Source: Acinetobacter beijerinckii CIP 110307
Lineage (GTDB): Bacteria > Pseudomonadota > Gammaproteobacteria > Pseudomonadales > Moraxellaceae
Assembly (NCBI RefSeq): GCF_000369005.1
Contig: NZ_KB849764.1
Coordinates: 124,702-188,701 of the forward strand
Direction: 5' to 3'
Length of the DNA: 64,000 nt
Below are positions 31,351 to 41,047 of the stretch, in pieces. The number at the start of each line of letters is the position of its first letter. Position 1 is the stretch's first letter. The notes below the pieces were generated by a model. It had not been told where the DNA came from. It saw nothing but the letters and a program-made list of their open reading frames with translations, and did not search any database. The position numbers and the translations under genes are program-made.

Positions 31351-32319
31351 ATGTTGAAGCTATTGGGAGTGGATCGCTTTACAATATTGTTAATTTCCAT
31401 GGTAGTACTGGCGACGTTTTTGCCAGTTTCAGGTCAAGCCGCGCATTTTTTTAATATTTTAACGACAGTTGCGATTGCCGTACTTTTTTTTCTTCATGGA
31501 GCAAAGCTGTCGCGGGAAGCTGTGGTTGAAGGTATGTTGCATTGGAAAATGCATGCTTTAGTGTTTGGATTTACTTTTCTGATTTTCCCTGCAATTGGTC
31601 TTTTGTCGAAACCAATCTTAGAACCACTGTTAGGACAGCCACTTTATTGGGGTTTCCTATTTATGTGTTTCCTACCATCAACAGTTCAGTCATCGATCGC
31701 ATTTACTTCAATTGCAAAGGGCAATGTTGCTGGTGCAGTGTGTAGTGCATCTTTTTCAAATATTATTGGTATGTTCATTACACCAATTTTAGTAAGCTAT
31801 TTTATTTTAGGACAGAGTCAACATGGCTTTGATCCAACCAAATCAATTATTCAAATTACATTGTTATTATTGGTCCCTTTTGTTTTAGGACAATTGTTAC
31901 GTCCATTTGTTTTTCCATATATGGTGAAACGTCCGAGTTTGGTCAAAGCATTCGATCAAGGCTCTATCTTGATGGTGGTTTATGGTGCTTTTAGTAGTGC
32001 GGTTGTTGCAGGGTTATGGCATCAGGTGAGTGGTATAACTTTATTATATCTGACACTTGCTTGCTCAGTATTGCTGACCATTGTTATGTTACTTGCTCTA
32101 TATTTACCAAAGTGGTTGGGCTTTAATCAAGCTGATCAAGTCACAATTTTCTTTTGTAGCTCAAAGAAAACACTGGCAAGTGGTGTGCCGATGGCACAAA
32201 TTTTATTTATTGGACAGCCTTTGGGAATGATCGTATTACCAATTATGATTTTTCACCAAATCCAGTTAATGGTATGTGGCATCATTGCCAATCGTTGGGC
32301 AAAATCAAAGCAAGATTAA
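31351..32319 (+). CDS. Bile acid:sodium symporter (SBF/YfeH-like) family transporter
   Basis: 322 residues with about ten membrane helices in the SBF-like arrangement (FNILTTVAIAVLFFLHGAKLSREAVVEG; FLPSTVQSSIAFTSIAKGNVAGAVCSASFSNIIGMF; FFCSSKKTLASGVPMAQILF). The two crossover-helix motifs of the fold are visible. Inner-membrane transporter related to E. coli YfeH; substrate unknown. Monocistronic, between a terminator and the rpmE promoter region. Confidence 0.88.
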   Translation: MLKLLGVDRFTILLISMVVLATFLPVSGQAAHFFNILTTVAIAVLFFLHGAKLSREAVVEGMLHWKMHALVFGFTFLIFPAIGLLSKPILEPLLGQPLYWGFLFMCFLPSTVQSSIAFTSIAKGNVAGAVCSASFSNIIGMFITPILVSYFILGQSQHGFDPTKSIIQITLLLLVPFVLGQLLRPFVFPYMVKRPSLVKAFDQGSILMVVYGAFSSAVVAGLWHQVSGITLLYLTLACSVLLTIVMLLALYLPKWLGFNQADQVTIFFCSSKKTLASGVPMAQILFIGQPLGMIVLPIMIFHQIQLMVCGIIANRWAKSKQD

Positions 32320-32343
32320 TTCGCTAAATTAAATTACTTGGCG

Positions 32344-32349
32344 TATAAT
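32344..32349 (+). promoter_or_regulatory. Candidate -10 box for rpmE
   Basis: A perfect tataat occurs 170 bases before rpmE, leaving a long leader that could carry L31-type autoregulation. No convincing -35 hexamer is seen at the right spacing. Confidence 0.35.
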
Positions 32350-32518
32350 AATCGCCACTTGTTGGCTTTGCTCTGACCTTTATGAGTCTCGGTGAGTCAA
32401 AAGAAATGGTCTGTTGTGGTATTGATCTGCGAGTTTAAATACTCTGCTTTCCTCATTTTGAGAGTGATCAATTGCGATAACAGCTTAAGCCTTTCTTACT
32501 AAATTAGGAGCATCGACC

Positions 32519-32743
32519 ATGCGCGCCGATATTCATCCAAAATATACAACATTAGTTGCAACTTGTTCATGCGGTAACGTGATTGAAACTAAATCAGCTT
32601 TAGGTAAAGAAACTCTTTATCTTGACGTATGTTCAGCTTGCCACCCATTCTATACTGGTAAACAAAAGAATGTGGACACTGGTGGTCGTATCGACAAATT
32701 CAAACAACGTTTTTCTGGTATGTCACGTTCTATCAAACGTTAA
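32519..32743 (+). CDS. rpmE: 50S ribosomal protein L31 (zinc type)
   Basis: 74 residues with the four Cys/His zinc-binding layout of the zinc form (CSCGN and [12 protein letters not shown]), plus IHPKYTTL and [10 protein letters not shown]. Part of the 50S subunit at the intersubunit bridge. Ribosome binding site aggag precedes the start; a strong terminator follows. Confidence 0.97.
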   Translation: MRADIHPKYTTLVATCSCGNVIETKSALGKETLYLDVCSACHPFYTGKQKNVDTGGRIDKFKQRFSGMSRSIKR

Positions 32744-32760
32744 TACTAAAAACGCAAAAA

Positions 32761-32787
32761 AAACGGGCTTTATGCCCGTTTTTTTGT
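32761..32787 (+). terminator. Terminator of rpmE
   Basis: Eight-pair stem (aaacgggc / gcccgttt) and a T run. Confidence 0.92.
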
Positions 32788-32871
32788 CTCAAAATAAATG
32801 TATTGAACTAGATGTATTTTAATATTTGCACTTAGTATTGATCAGTGCAAATATTAAAAATACACAAGACC

Positions 32872-34965
32872 TTACTGGTCTTGTACATCTGTTAATCGAT
32901 CTAATTTCTTTTGGAAGTAATTGCCTTGTAGGTATCTTGCTTCTACATTCCAAGCATTTGCGAATAAATTCATATCATTCAAATCTATGAGTAATATTTC
33001 TACAGATTTCATGCCAATGAAATGAAGAATTTTCTCCTGTAGTACAGCAATATCTTTCTCGGAACTTAGCATTTTTGCTAATTTATGATTGAAACGTAAA
33101 TATTGCGTATCTATTTGTTGAAGAATTGAGTCGCTATAAAGTGAATCACCAAAATTTCGAATCGAAATTTCTGCGCCATGCTGACGCAGTAAAGCAATTT
33201 GAGGCTGTGCTTGTGATAAATTTTGTTGTAACGCTTGCTCAGAAAATTGTAAAACTAAAGGATGAGCTTGTTTACTACCTATAATCGTCAGTAATTTAGC
33301 CGTTAATTCAGGAAGCTTTTTATCATTCAATAAGATGTGATGGTTTAGATTTACAATTAATTTAGCCTTTGGATATTGGGTAATAAAGTTATGCAACTGT
33401 TTAGAAGCTTCCACTAATATCCAACGATCTAATTGAACTGATAGTTCAGTATCGTCTTTTAACTCATCAATACTATTCAAATCTTGCCACTGATTATTAT
33501 GAATAAACCCACCGGTAACTTCATACGTATGGGTATTTTGATCTTGTTTATCATAGAGCTGTTGATATTTAATATGGATATCGCCCGCATCTAATTTCAA
33601 TTTTAGTTCTTGTAATATACTTAACTGTGCAGATGTCGGAACATGCTCTGTCGTTAAACTAATATCTGCGTCAATTTTTGGACTATTAATTTCAGGTAGA
33701 GCTGAAGCAAATGCTTTTGTGAGGATCTGCTCAAAGATAGTCTCATCTGAAATTTGCTGTGATAGCTCGTAATGACCTAATTTAAGCTGGAGTGGGAAAG
33801 TATAATTTGCCGTGACTAAAAGCTGTGGTTTTTGTAAAGCATTAAGGCTAATTAATAGTGAGTTTAAAACGATTTTAGATTCTGCTTGAACCAAAGCAAT
33901 AAACAGAGCTGTATCAATTTGATAAACAGGGACACTGAGTTGTTCTTTGATAAAAGTTGGAATATTTGCAAAATATGCTTTTGTTGCGCGCCAATCAGAT
34001 TGAAACACTTCATTTGGACAACTCTTGAGGCTAAACAAAACTAAAGCATTTGAATTGGCAGGATGATTTGTTAAATGGCGATTGATTTGTTGGAGCACAG
34101 AATTAATGTTAGATACTTTATCAACTGCAATAGATGGTTGCGCGCTGTTAGCTGAGCTTTGAGATAATGATTCACATTCAATATTGAGCTGAACTTCATC
34201 ATCATTACCAGAAGGTAAGAACTCTAAATGTAGGGGATTATTTTTTACACTAAGGTTTTGTGTACATAATTCAAATCGAGCTTGCTCAAATTGCCCTTGG
34301 GATATCTTTTTAAAACGGACTTTAAACTGAGCTAAATCTTCAGGTTGTAAAACATCTAAAATTGGCAACCCAATTAAATCATCTTCACTACTGAATCCAA
34401 ATAAATTGGCATATTCAGTATTGGCATTCATGTGAATACCTTCTTGCAGAATCGCGACCGCTTTATGGCTTTCTGCAACTAATGATTGTGCTTGTGTTTG
34501 TGCAGCCTCTAATTCATCGAGTAAACGATGCTCTGCTTGAACAAGTCGGCTAAAAGATAGCGCACGAATAATACTAATATAAAATCTTTCAGGCGCTTTA
34601 AGATTTAAAACATCGTAAATGCCTTTATGAATATAGTTCTGAAATTGGTCGGAACTATAATCCTCAGGTTCAAGCAGCAAAATAGGAAGACTCGGCTGAT
34701 GAGAAACTTGAATTAAAGATAAAGTTTGTTCTACTTTTAAATCATAAGCTCGACCAAAAATAACAATATCCCAAGTCAAATTGAGCTGTTTTTCAAACGC
34801 TTTTAGATCATCTAATAATGTTGCTTGAACTTGATGATCTTGCTGATTAAATATTTGTAAAATTTGATTATAACGTAATTGGTTATCATCAATAATAAGT
34901 AAACGTGTTTCGGTACGCTTTAACTTTTTAGAGAGTAAAGAATTTCTCACTTCAATGCTTCCCAT
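32872..34965 (-). CDS. FimX-like REC-PAS-GGDEF-EAL protein, degenerate
   Basis: 697 residues, close to the 691 of Pseudomonas FimX. Order: receiver-like domain (LLIIDDNQLRYNQIL, about 22-140), helical linker, PAS domain (ILQEGIHMNANTEYANLFGFSSEDDLIGLPILDVL), degenerate GGDEF, and an EAL-like domain whose signature ExLxR reads YEVTGG. The GGDEF has no recognisable GGDEF loop. It is therefore unlikely to make or break c-di-GMP and more likely binds it, as FimX does in type IV pilus control. Its first 19 bases overlap the upstream PilZ-domain gene, so the two are coupled. Confidence 0.8.
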   Translation of the reverse strand: MGSIEVRNSLLSKKLKRTETRLLIIDDNQLRYNQILQIFNQQDHQVQATLLDDLKAFEKQLNLTWDIVIFGRAYDLKVEQTLSLIQVSHQPSLPILLLEPEDYSSDQFQNYIHKGIYDVLNLKAPERFYISIIRALSFSRLVQAEHRLLDELEAAQTQAQSLVAESHKAVAILQEGIHMNANTEYANLFGFSSEDDLIGLPILDVLQPEDLAQFKVRFKKISQGQFEQARFELCTQNLSVKNNPLHLEFLPSGNDDEVQLNIECESLSQSSANSAQPSIAVDKVSNINSVLQQINRHLTNHPANSNALVLFSLKSCPNEVFQSDWRATKAYFANIPTFIKEQLSVPVYQIDTALFIALVQAESKIVLNSLLISLNALQKPQLLVTANYTFPLQLKLGHYELSQQISDETIFEQILTKAFASALPEINSPKIDADISLTTEHVPTSAQLSILQELKLKLDAGDIHIKYQQLYDKQDQNTHTYEVTGGFIHNNQWQDLNSIDELKDDTELSVQLDRWILVEASKQLHNFITQYPKAKLIVNLNHHILLNDKKLPELTAKLLTIIGSKQAHPLVLQFSEQALQQNLSQAQPQIALLRQHGAEISIRNFGDSLYSDSILQQIDTQYLRFNHKLAKMLSSEKDIAVLQEKILHFIGMKSVEILLIDLNDMNLFANAWNVEARYLQGNYFQKKLDRLTDVQDQ

Positions 34966-36698
34966 AAATCTTGATCATTTGTATCCATATTTTTTTGTGC
35001 CATAAACTTATTTAGAACAGGCTGTTCTTCTTCGTTTAGCAGTTCAAAATCAAATTGAACAAAACTTTGGGTAATTAATTGTGCTGTTAATAAGTACACT
35101 TTTACTTCCTCTTTCCCCAATCTTAAATGAACAGCTTGCTGCTCTCGAAAAATTTGTGAACCTGGTAAAATTAAGGTTGTTTTAGTCTCATCCAAATTTT
35201 GATTTTTTAATAAAAGGGCAGGATGATAATTACTGATATGACGATCTGCTTGCAAACGCACTGCACAAGGGAAAATATCTTGTGCCAAAACTTCTAAACC
35301 GAGTTCTAAACTTTTTTCTGTTGATTGTTTTAACCAACGAATAACACCACCACGCCAATGTCCGTGTGAGGTTTCTTTTACAAGAATATATTCACCTGTT
35401 CTTAGGTTTTTAGGTGCATCCCCAGACCACTTGATGCGATATCCATTTACACTAATATCCAGAATGTCTGTTTGATACACAGATTTACTTTCACGACTCA
35501 AACGTTGGATGGATGATTCTTGATTGCTAGAATTATCTTTTTTATCCCAAGTTGATAAAAACTTAGACTCACTTTGTAAGCCATAGCCATGTTCTAACAT
35601 TAATGTTTCAGCGAAATTTTTAGCTTTAGATAAATAAAAGTGTGCAGTCAGTAAGCCGAAACAAATATGTAATTGAGCAGAATATTCATAACGTTCGTGA
35701 CGACGTTCTGCTGTAGAACCTAAAATTGTTTGCACATGAAATTTCAGTGCAGGGGTTAAATATATTTTTTCATTTTTAGAGATATATTCTGCATTTTTAT
35801 GGAGTGTCGCAGTAACGTGATCGAGCAGGCTATGCGTACTAATAAAAATGTTAGGATTAAATCCAGAACTTTGTTTTTTATTATAAATCGGTGGATGATC
35901 TTTGGTGACATCGACTACATATTTGGTTAAGTCTGTTTCTTTGGTTAAAAGTTGAACCATTTTCGCCCAATCGAAACTACACTGAAATAGGGCTTGAATC
36001 TCAGATTGACGAATTTGATTAGTATTAAAAATATCCATTAAAATCAGTTGAGCATATGCTTGGCTGATATTGTTCAAACTCGGTTTACCTGGTGCTTGCT
36101 CAATATTGGTGTAATGGTATTTGTGTGTCAATGCAGCATCATATAGCTGATGTGCGATTAACCACTGACCAGCAACAGGCTCGCTATACAACATGTGTTG
36201 TTGATAAAGTAATTGAGTGAGTTGCTGTAATGCTTGAAAGGTCGCAAGTGTTCGTGCAGTTTGTAGATTTTTTTTCTGATTTAAAGCGAAAAAAGAAAAT
36301 TTTTGATGTTCTAGCTGATCATTGCTACGACGTACGATATTGATATAGATCGCCGCAAAGTAGCAGCGTAACAGCATTGCAAGTTCAATGATGTGTTCAT
36401 TTCGGTCAGAGCTGATCACACCTTGATTAAAGAAATTTTTCTCTAGACTGCCTAAAACATTTTCAATGGTTGGATGTAATGCTTGGATTAAATCAAATCG
36501 TAATGTTTCTGAACATTCTAATTCACTCAGTTCGAGCAACGCTGCAAATAAGGCTTTTGATGTATCGCCTAATTGCATAATGGATAGACCTGAGATCCAT
36601 TCATTTATACTTTTAGTGTTCATCGCGCAAAAACTTAATTTGTCACGTCTTAAAACAGTAGGAATTTGAAAAATATCCGAAAATGCATTATTCATCAT
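34947..36698 (-). CDS. PilZ-domain c-di-GMP-binding protein
   Basis: 583 residues from the ATG at 36698; a TTG nine bases upstream is less likely. A long helical N-terminal region (about 1-320) precedes a PilZ domain: the RxxxR motif in RRHERY (332-337) and DISVNG (414-419) for the D/NxSxxG motif. Both c-di-GMP contact motifs look intact. The 19-base overlap with the FimX-like gene suggests a paired c-di-GMP output module, plausibly for pili or twitching (inference). Confidence 0.78.
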   Translation of the reverse strand: MMNNAFSDIFQIPTVLRRDKLSFCAMNTKSINEWISGLSIMQLGDTSKALFAALLELSELECSETLRFDLIQALHPTIENVLGSLEKNFFNQGVISSDRNEHIIELAMLLRCYFAAIYINIVRRSNDQLEHQKFSFFALNQKKNLQTARTLATFQALQQLTQLLYQQHMLYSEPVAGQWLIAHQLYDAALTHKYHYTNIEQAPGKPSLNNISQAYAQLILMDIFNTNQIRQSEIQALFQCSFDWAKMVQLLTKETDLTKYVVDVTKDHPPIYNKKQSSGFNPNIFISTHSLLDHVTATLHKNAEYISKNEKIYLTPALKFHVQTILGSTAERRHERYEYSAQLHICFGLLTAHFYLSKAKNFAETLMLEHGYGLQSESKFLSTWDKKDNSSNQESSIQRLSRESKSVYQTDILDISVNGYRIKWSGDAPKNLRTGEYILVKETSHGHWRGGVIRWLKQSTEKSLELGLEVLAQDIFPCAVRLQADRHISNYHPALLLKNQNLDETKTTLILPGSQIFREQQAVHLRLGKEEVKVYLLTAQLITQSFVQFDFELLNEEEQPVLNKFMAQKNMDTNDQDLWEALK

Positions 36699-36709
36699 TG
36701 TAATCAATC

Positions 36710-37726
36710 TCAGAACGTTTGAACCCCAAAAAGCGGTGTCTTATTTTTTTCGCCCGCTATTTCCCTGACGAGTTTAGGGACTAAATAGCCTGGCAAACTC
36801 GCTAATACATCACTGTATATCTGATCTATCTCTGAAGATCTTAAGTCAAAATGTTGAGCGCCTTTTACTTTGTCTAAAACATGTAAATAGTAGGGCATTA
36901 CTCTAGCTTCAAATAGTCGCCAACTTAGTGCGGTTAAGGTTATTGCAGAATCATTTACACCTTTAAGTAAAACTGCCTGATTTAACACAGTAATATGATG
37001 TAATGTTAACTGTTCTAACTTTGAACACGTGTAATTGTCGAGTTCTGAAGCATGATTTGAGTGTATCACTACTATAATGCGTAGCCTACTGTTTTTTAAA
37101 ATAGAAATCAGTTCTTCATCGATTCGATTTGGTATAACAATTGGAACACGTGAGTGAATTCTCAAAATTTGAACTTGAGGGAGAGATGATAGACGTTCTA
37201 ACCATAGTGCCAATTTTCGATTCGATAAAGTTAATGGATCGCCACCACTTAAAATGACTTCATTGATTTTTGGATTTTGCTCAATGTACTGTTTAATTTT
37301 GATCCAGTCATCATTTTTGGGCAGATTTTCCTGATACGGAAAATGTCGACGGAAACAATAACGGCAATGGATTGCACATGCACCTGTCAATGTCAGAAGA
37401 AAACGCGATTGGTATTTATGCAGAACGCCAGGCATTTGGTTCGCCACTTCTTCCCCTAGAGGATCGGTTACAAACTCAGGATGCTCTTCAAGTTCTAAAT
37501 GATGAGGTAACACCTGTAGCAATAGCGGATCAAAAGGATCACCAATGGTCATTTTTCCGACGAATGCGCGAGGAACACGTAATTTGAACTGTTCAGAAGC
37601 AAGGATTGCCCCTGATAATAACTGTTCAGTGGATAACTCAAGCAGATTTAACAACTCTAAAGGATCAGTAATTAGATCACTGAGTTGTGATTGCCAGTTT
37701 TGCTCTTGATGTAAATAGTTTATCAT
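36710..37726 (-). CDS. epmB: EF-P beta-lysylation protein EpmB
   Basis: 338 residues from the ATG at 37726, the start that gives the normal N-terminus MINYLHQEQNWQSQL. Radical-SAM cluster motif CAIHCRYCFRRHFP (CxxxCxxC), SGGDPL and KGVND motifs of the KamA family are present. EpmB isomerises alpha-lysine to beta-lysine for transfer to EF-P Lys34 by EpmA. It is divergent from efp, 87 bases away, which fits the assignment. epmA is not in the window. Confidence 0.93.
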   Translation of the reverse strand: MINYLHQEQNWQSQLSDLITDPLELLNLLELSTEQLLSGAILASEQFKLRVPRAFVGKMTIGDPFDPLLLQVLPHHLELEEHPEFVTDPLGEEVANQMPGVLHKYQSRFLLTLTGACAIHCRYCFRRHFPYQENLPKNDDWIKIKQYIEQNPKINEVILSGGDPLTLSNRKLALWLERLSSLPQVQILRIHSRVPIVIPNRIDEELISILKNSRLRIIVVIHSNHASELDNYTCSKLEQLTLHHITVLNQAVLLKGVNDSAITLTALSWRLFEARVMPYYLHVLDKVKGAQHFDLRSSEIDQIYSDVLASLPGYLVPKLVREIAGEKNKTPLFGVQTF

Positions 37727-37813
37727 GCCATACGTTAAAATAGTGTTAGTGCAACACCTGTACGTGTAGTCTAGCATTAATAGATTTGAGTTTTAAGTTG
37801 GAGTGCGCCTTTC

Positions 37814-38383
37814 ATGGCCTATTATTCTACAAATGATTTTAAAGGTGGCCTTAAGGTCATGCTTGATGGTAACCCATGTTCAATCATGGAAAATGAATAT
37901 GTAAAACCAGGTAAAGGTCAGGCGTTTAACCGCGTAAAATTACGTAACCTTCGTTCTGGTAAAGTTTTAGAAAAAACTTTTAAATCAGGTGATTCTTTAG
38001 AAGCTGCTGATATTGTAGAAGTAGAAATGGATTACCTCTACAACGATGGTGAGATGTGGAACTTCATGGATCCTGTAACTTTTGAGCAAATCGCTGCTGA
38101 TAAAACAGCAATGGGCGATGCTGCAAAATGGTTAAAAGACGATTCAAATGAAAAATGTACGATCATGTTATTCAATGGTGTACCTTTAACAGTAAGTCCA
38201 CCAAACTTCGTTGTACTCAAAATTGTTGAAACTGATCCAGGCGTACGTGGCGATACTTCTGGTGGTGGCGGTAAACCTGCGAAACTTGAAACTGGTGCTG
38301 TAGTACGTGTTCCATTATTCGTTCAGCAAGAAGAAAGCGTTCGTGTAGATACTCGTACTGGTGACTACCTAGAGCGTGCTTAA
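37814..38383 (+). CDS. efp: Elongation factor P
   Basis: 189 residues with three OB-like domains. The modified lysine lies in [16 protein letters not shown]; the C-terminal signature [19 protein letters not shown] is intact. EF-P rescues ribosomes stalled at proline stretches. Divergent from epmB, so the modifying enzyme and its substrate share an intergenic region. A terminator follows. Confidence 0.97.
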   Translation: MAYYSTNDFKGGLKVMLDGNPCSIMENEYVKPGKGQAFNRVKLRNLRSGKVLEKTFKSGDSLEAADIVEVEMDYLYNDGEMWNFMDPVTFEQIAADKTAMGDAAKWLKDDSNEKCTIMLFNGVPLTVSPPNFVVLKIVETDPGVRGDTSGGGGKPAKLETGAVVRVPLFVQQEESVRVDTRTGDYLERA

Positions 38384-38412
38384 TCGTTAAACATAAAGTA
38401 TACGATTATAGA

Positions 38413-38441
38413 GGGGATGATAAAAAATCATCCCTTTTTTT
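38413..38441 (+). terminator. Terminator of efp
   Basis: Stem gggatgat / atcatccc with a five-base A loop and a following T run. Confidence 0.9.
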
Positions 38442-38561
38442 ATGCCAAAGTATTAGATAAAAAAGATGTAATAAAAGATAAACTAACAAAGATATTTCTT
38501 CTACATAGAATGAGAAAGGGAAATCAATATAACCACAACTTAAGTATTTGAGAGGTTTTGA

Positions 38562-40664
38562 ATGGAAACAATACCAGCGAAATCAACACTTCCCTCAAAG
38601 CTCCTCTGGAGTTTAGTTGCTATTGTCGGAGCAACTTCATTTGGGATTTTAGCGGTTAGTCGTGGTGAACATGTAAATGCAGTTTGGCTTGTACTTGCTG
38701 CAATTTGTGTCTATAGCATTGCTTATCGTTTTTATAGTTTATTTATCGCTAATAAAGTTTTTGAATTAGATTCTAGACGGTTAACGCCAGCTCATCGTTT
38801 AAATGATGGTCTGGATTATGTTCCTACCAATAAATTTGTCTTGTTTGGTCATCATTTCGCAGCGATCGCTGGAGCTGGTCCTTTGGTTGGACCAATCTTA
38901 GCGGCCCAAATGGGGTATTTACCCGGAACCATTTGGTTGCTGGTCGGCGTTGTGATTGCAGGTGCAGTTCAAGATTTTCTTGTACTGTTTATCTCCACAC
39001 GTCGTGATGGTCGTTCACTAGGTGAAATGGCAAAGCAGGAATTAGGTACATTTGCTGGTGTTGTGGTCATGCTCGGTACATTAGGCGTGATGGTCATTAT
39101 CTTGGCAGTACTTGCACTTGTTGTCGTGAAAGCACTCGCTCATAGTCCTTGGGGCGTATTTAGTATTGCAGCAACGATTCCTATTGCATTGTTTATGGGC
39201 GTTTATATGCGTTATCTGCGCCCAGGCAAAATTGCGGAAGTATCAATCATTGGTTTTGTATTGATGATGGCTGCGATTGTATTTGGTGGTGATGTCGCAA
39301 AAGATCCATATTGGGGTCAGCTATTTACCTTGAGTGGCACTCAATTAACTTGGGCATTGATTATTTATGGTTTTATTGCATCAGTCTTACCCGTCTGGCT
39401 ACTGTTAGCGCCACGAGATTATTTATCAACATTCCTTAAAATTGGTGTTATTGCAGGTTTGGCAATTGGGATTGTTTTTGCAATGCCTGATTTGAAAATG
39501 CCTGCGGTAACCCATTTTGTTGATGGTACTGGACCTGTATTTGCTGGAACGTTATTTCCATTTCTATTTATTACCATTGCTTGCGGTGCGATTTCTGGTT
39601 TCCACGCACTCGTTGCTTCTGGTACAACGCCTAAGCTTGTCGATAACGAAGTCAATATTCGTATGATTGGCTATGGTGGGATGTTGATGGAATCATTTGT
39701 CGGTATTATGGCAATGATTTGTGCGACTGTGCTTGATCCAGGTATTTATTTCGCGATTAATGCGCCTGCTGCTGTTTTAGGAACAACTGTAGAGACTGCT
39801 GCCGAAGCGGTACGTAATTTAGGCTTTGTTGTTACACCAGAAATGTTAACTGTACTCGCTCAAGAAGTGGGTGAGAGTTCAATTTTATCTCGTACTGGTG
39901 GTGCGCCGACCTTTGCGATTGGTATGGCACATATCATTTCAGAGATATTCAATAGTCGTTCAATGATGGCATTTTGGTATCACTTCGCGATTTTATTTGA
40001 AGCATTATTTATTCTTACTGCCGTTGATGCAGGTACTCGTGCATGTCGCTTTATGGTTCAAGATACAGTGGGAATTGTGATTCCTGCAGTTAAACAATCA
40101 AGCTCGTTTTTTGGGAACTTGGTTGGAACTTTCGTTGCAGTCGCAGGATGGGGCTTCTTCGTTTATCAAGGTGTGGTTGATCCATTAGGAGGTATTAACT
40201 CCTTGTGGCCATTATTTGGTATTGGTAACCAAATTCTTGCATCTATGGCATTGATCTTGGGTACGGTGATTTTATTCAAGATGAAGAAGGAAAAATATGT
40301 TTGGGTCACCATCGTTCCAACAATTTTCTTATTTATTACATCAATGACTGCTGGTTGGCAAAAGATATTCCATGAAAACCCAAAAATTGGTTTTCTCGCT
40401 CAAGCAAACCGTTTTTCTGATGCGATTGCACGTGGTGAATTACTTGCTCCAGCTAAAACAGTGGCAGAGATGCAAACGATTGTGATGTCCAATCAAATCA
40501 ATGCTGTATTGTGTGGATTCTTCATGATTGTTGCAGTGGTAATGGTGATTGCATCTATTGGTGCAATTCGAAAAGCACTAGCGAGTTCAACACCGACAGT
40601 GAATGAAGCACCCGCTGTTTATTCAGAAGTGCCGATGACTGCGAATAGCGTCAAGGGAGAATAG
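38562..40664 (+). CDS. cstA: Carbon starvation protein CstA (pyruvate/peptide transporter)
   Basis: 700 residues with about 18 membrane helices and family motifs (FGHHFAAIAGAGPLVGPILAAQ, GAVQDFLVLFISTRRDGRSLGEMAK, CGAISGFHALVASGTTPKL, DAGTRACRFMVQD). Inner-membrane permease for pyruvate and possibly peptides. It is followed 2 bases later by its usual small partner ybdD. Confidence 0.95.
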   Translation: METIPAKSTLPSKLLWSLVAIVGATSFGILAVSRGEHVNAVWLVLAAICVYSIAYRFYSLFIANKVFELDSRRLTPAHRLNDGLDYVPTNKFVLFGHHFAAIAGAGPLVGPILAAQMGYLPGTIWLLVGVVIAGAVQDFLVLFISTRRDGRSLGEMAKQELGTFAGVVVMLGTLGVMVIILAVLALVVVKALAHSPWGVFSIAATIPIALFMGVYMRYLRPGKIAEVSIIGFVLMMAAIVFGGDVAKDPYWGQLFTLSGTQLTWALIIYGFIASVLPVWLLLAPRDYLSTFLKIGVIAGLAIGIVFAMPDLKMPAVTHFVDGTGPVFAGTLFPFLFITIACGAISGFHALVASGTTPKLVDNEVNIRMIGYGGMLMESFVGIMAMICATVLDPGIYFAINAPAAVLGTTVETAAEAVRNLGFVVTPEMLTVLAQEVGESSILSRTGGAPTFAIGMAHIISEIFNSRSMMAFWYHFAILFEALFILTAVDAGTRACRFMVQDTVGIVIPAVKQSSSFFGNLVGTFVAVAGWGFFVYQGVVDPLGGINSLWPLFGIGNQILASMALILGTVILFKMKKEKYVWVTIVPTIFLFITSMTAGWQKIFHENPKIGFLAQANRFSDAIARGELLAPAKTVAEMQTIVMSNQINAVLCGFFMIVAVVMVIASIGAIRKALASSTPTVNEAPAVYSEVPMTANSVKGE

Positions 40665-40666
40665 CT

Positions 40667-40969
40667 ATGGACTTTAAAATTGCACGAGAAGGTGGATCAG
40701 TGATTGTGAAGATTATTAAATTCACAATTATGTCGCAAAAACACCTGATTTTTTCACCAAAAAATTGGTCTCGTATCGCGATACTGTGGCAAAACTTACA
40801 AAAGAGTTTTCGTTTAATGGTTGGTGTACCAGATTACGAAAATTATCTTAAACACATGCAGCAACACCACCCAGATTTAACACCGATGGATGCGAAGACT
40901 TTTTATCGTCATTGTGTCGATGCACGTTACCCATCTTCTGGCGGGAATATGAAAAAATGCCCTTGCTAG
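40667..40969 (+). CDS. YbdD/YjiX family small protein (DUF466)
   Basis: 100 residues as drawn, with ggga-ga directly upstream supporting this ATG; the conserved part is the last ~65 residues (LWQNLQKSFRLMVGVPDYENYLKHMQ, FYRHCVDARYPSSGGNMKKCPC). The first ~35 residues are an extension over the typical ~65-residue YbdD. These proteins accompany CstA-type carriers and are needed for their transport. Confidence 0.88.
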   Translation: MDFKIAREGGSVIVKIIKFTIMSQKHLIFSPKNWSRIAILWQNLQKSFRLMVGVPDYENYLKHMQQHHPDLTPMDAKTFYRHCVDARYPSSGGNMKKCPC

Positions 40970-41000
40970 AAATCATTTGATTTCTTTGAAAAAAAATCAA

Positions 41001-41036
41001 AACAGTGTATGTTGAGGCATACACTGTTTTATTTTG
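41001..41036 (+). terminator. Terminator of cstA-ybdD
   Basis: Perfect eleven-pair stem (aacagtgtatg / catacactgtt), six-base loop, then ttattttg. Confidence 0.88.
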
Positions 41037-41047
41037 GGGATAGAATT

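Noticed and set aside
41009..41047. Upstream ATG extension of the MoxR gene
   Set aside because: This ATG lies inside the stem of the preceding terminator; the ATG at 41048 has its own ribosome binding site.
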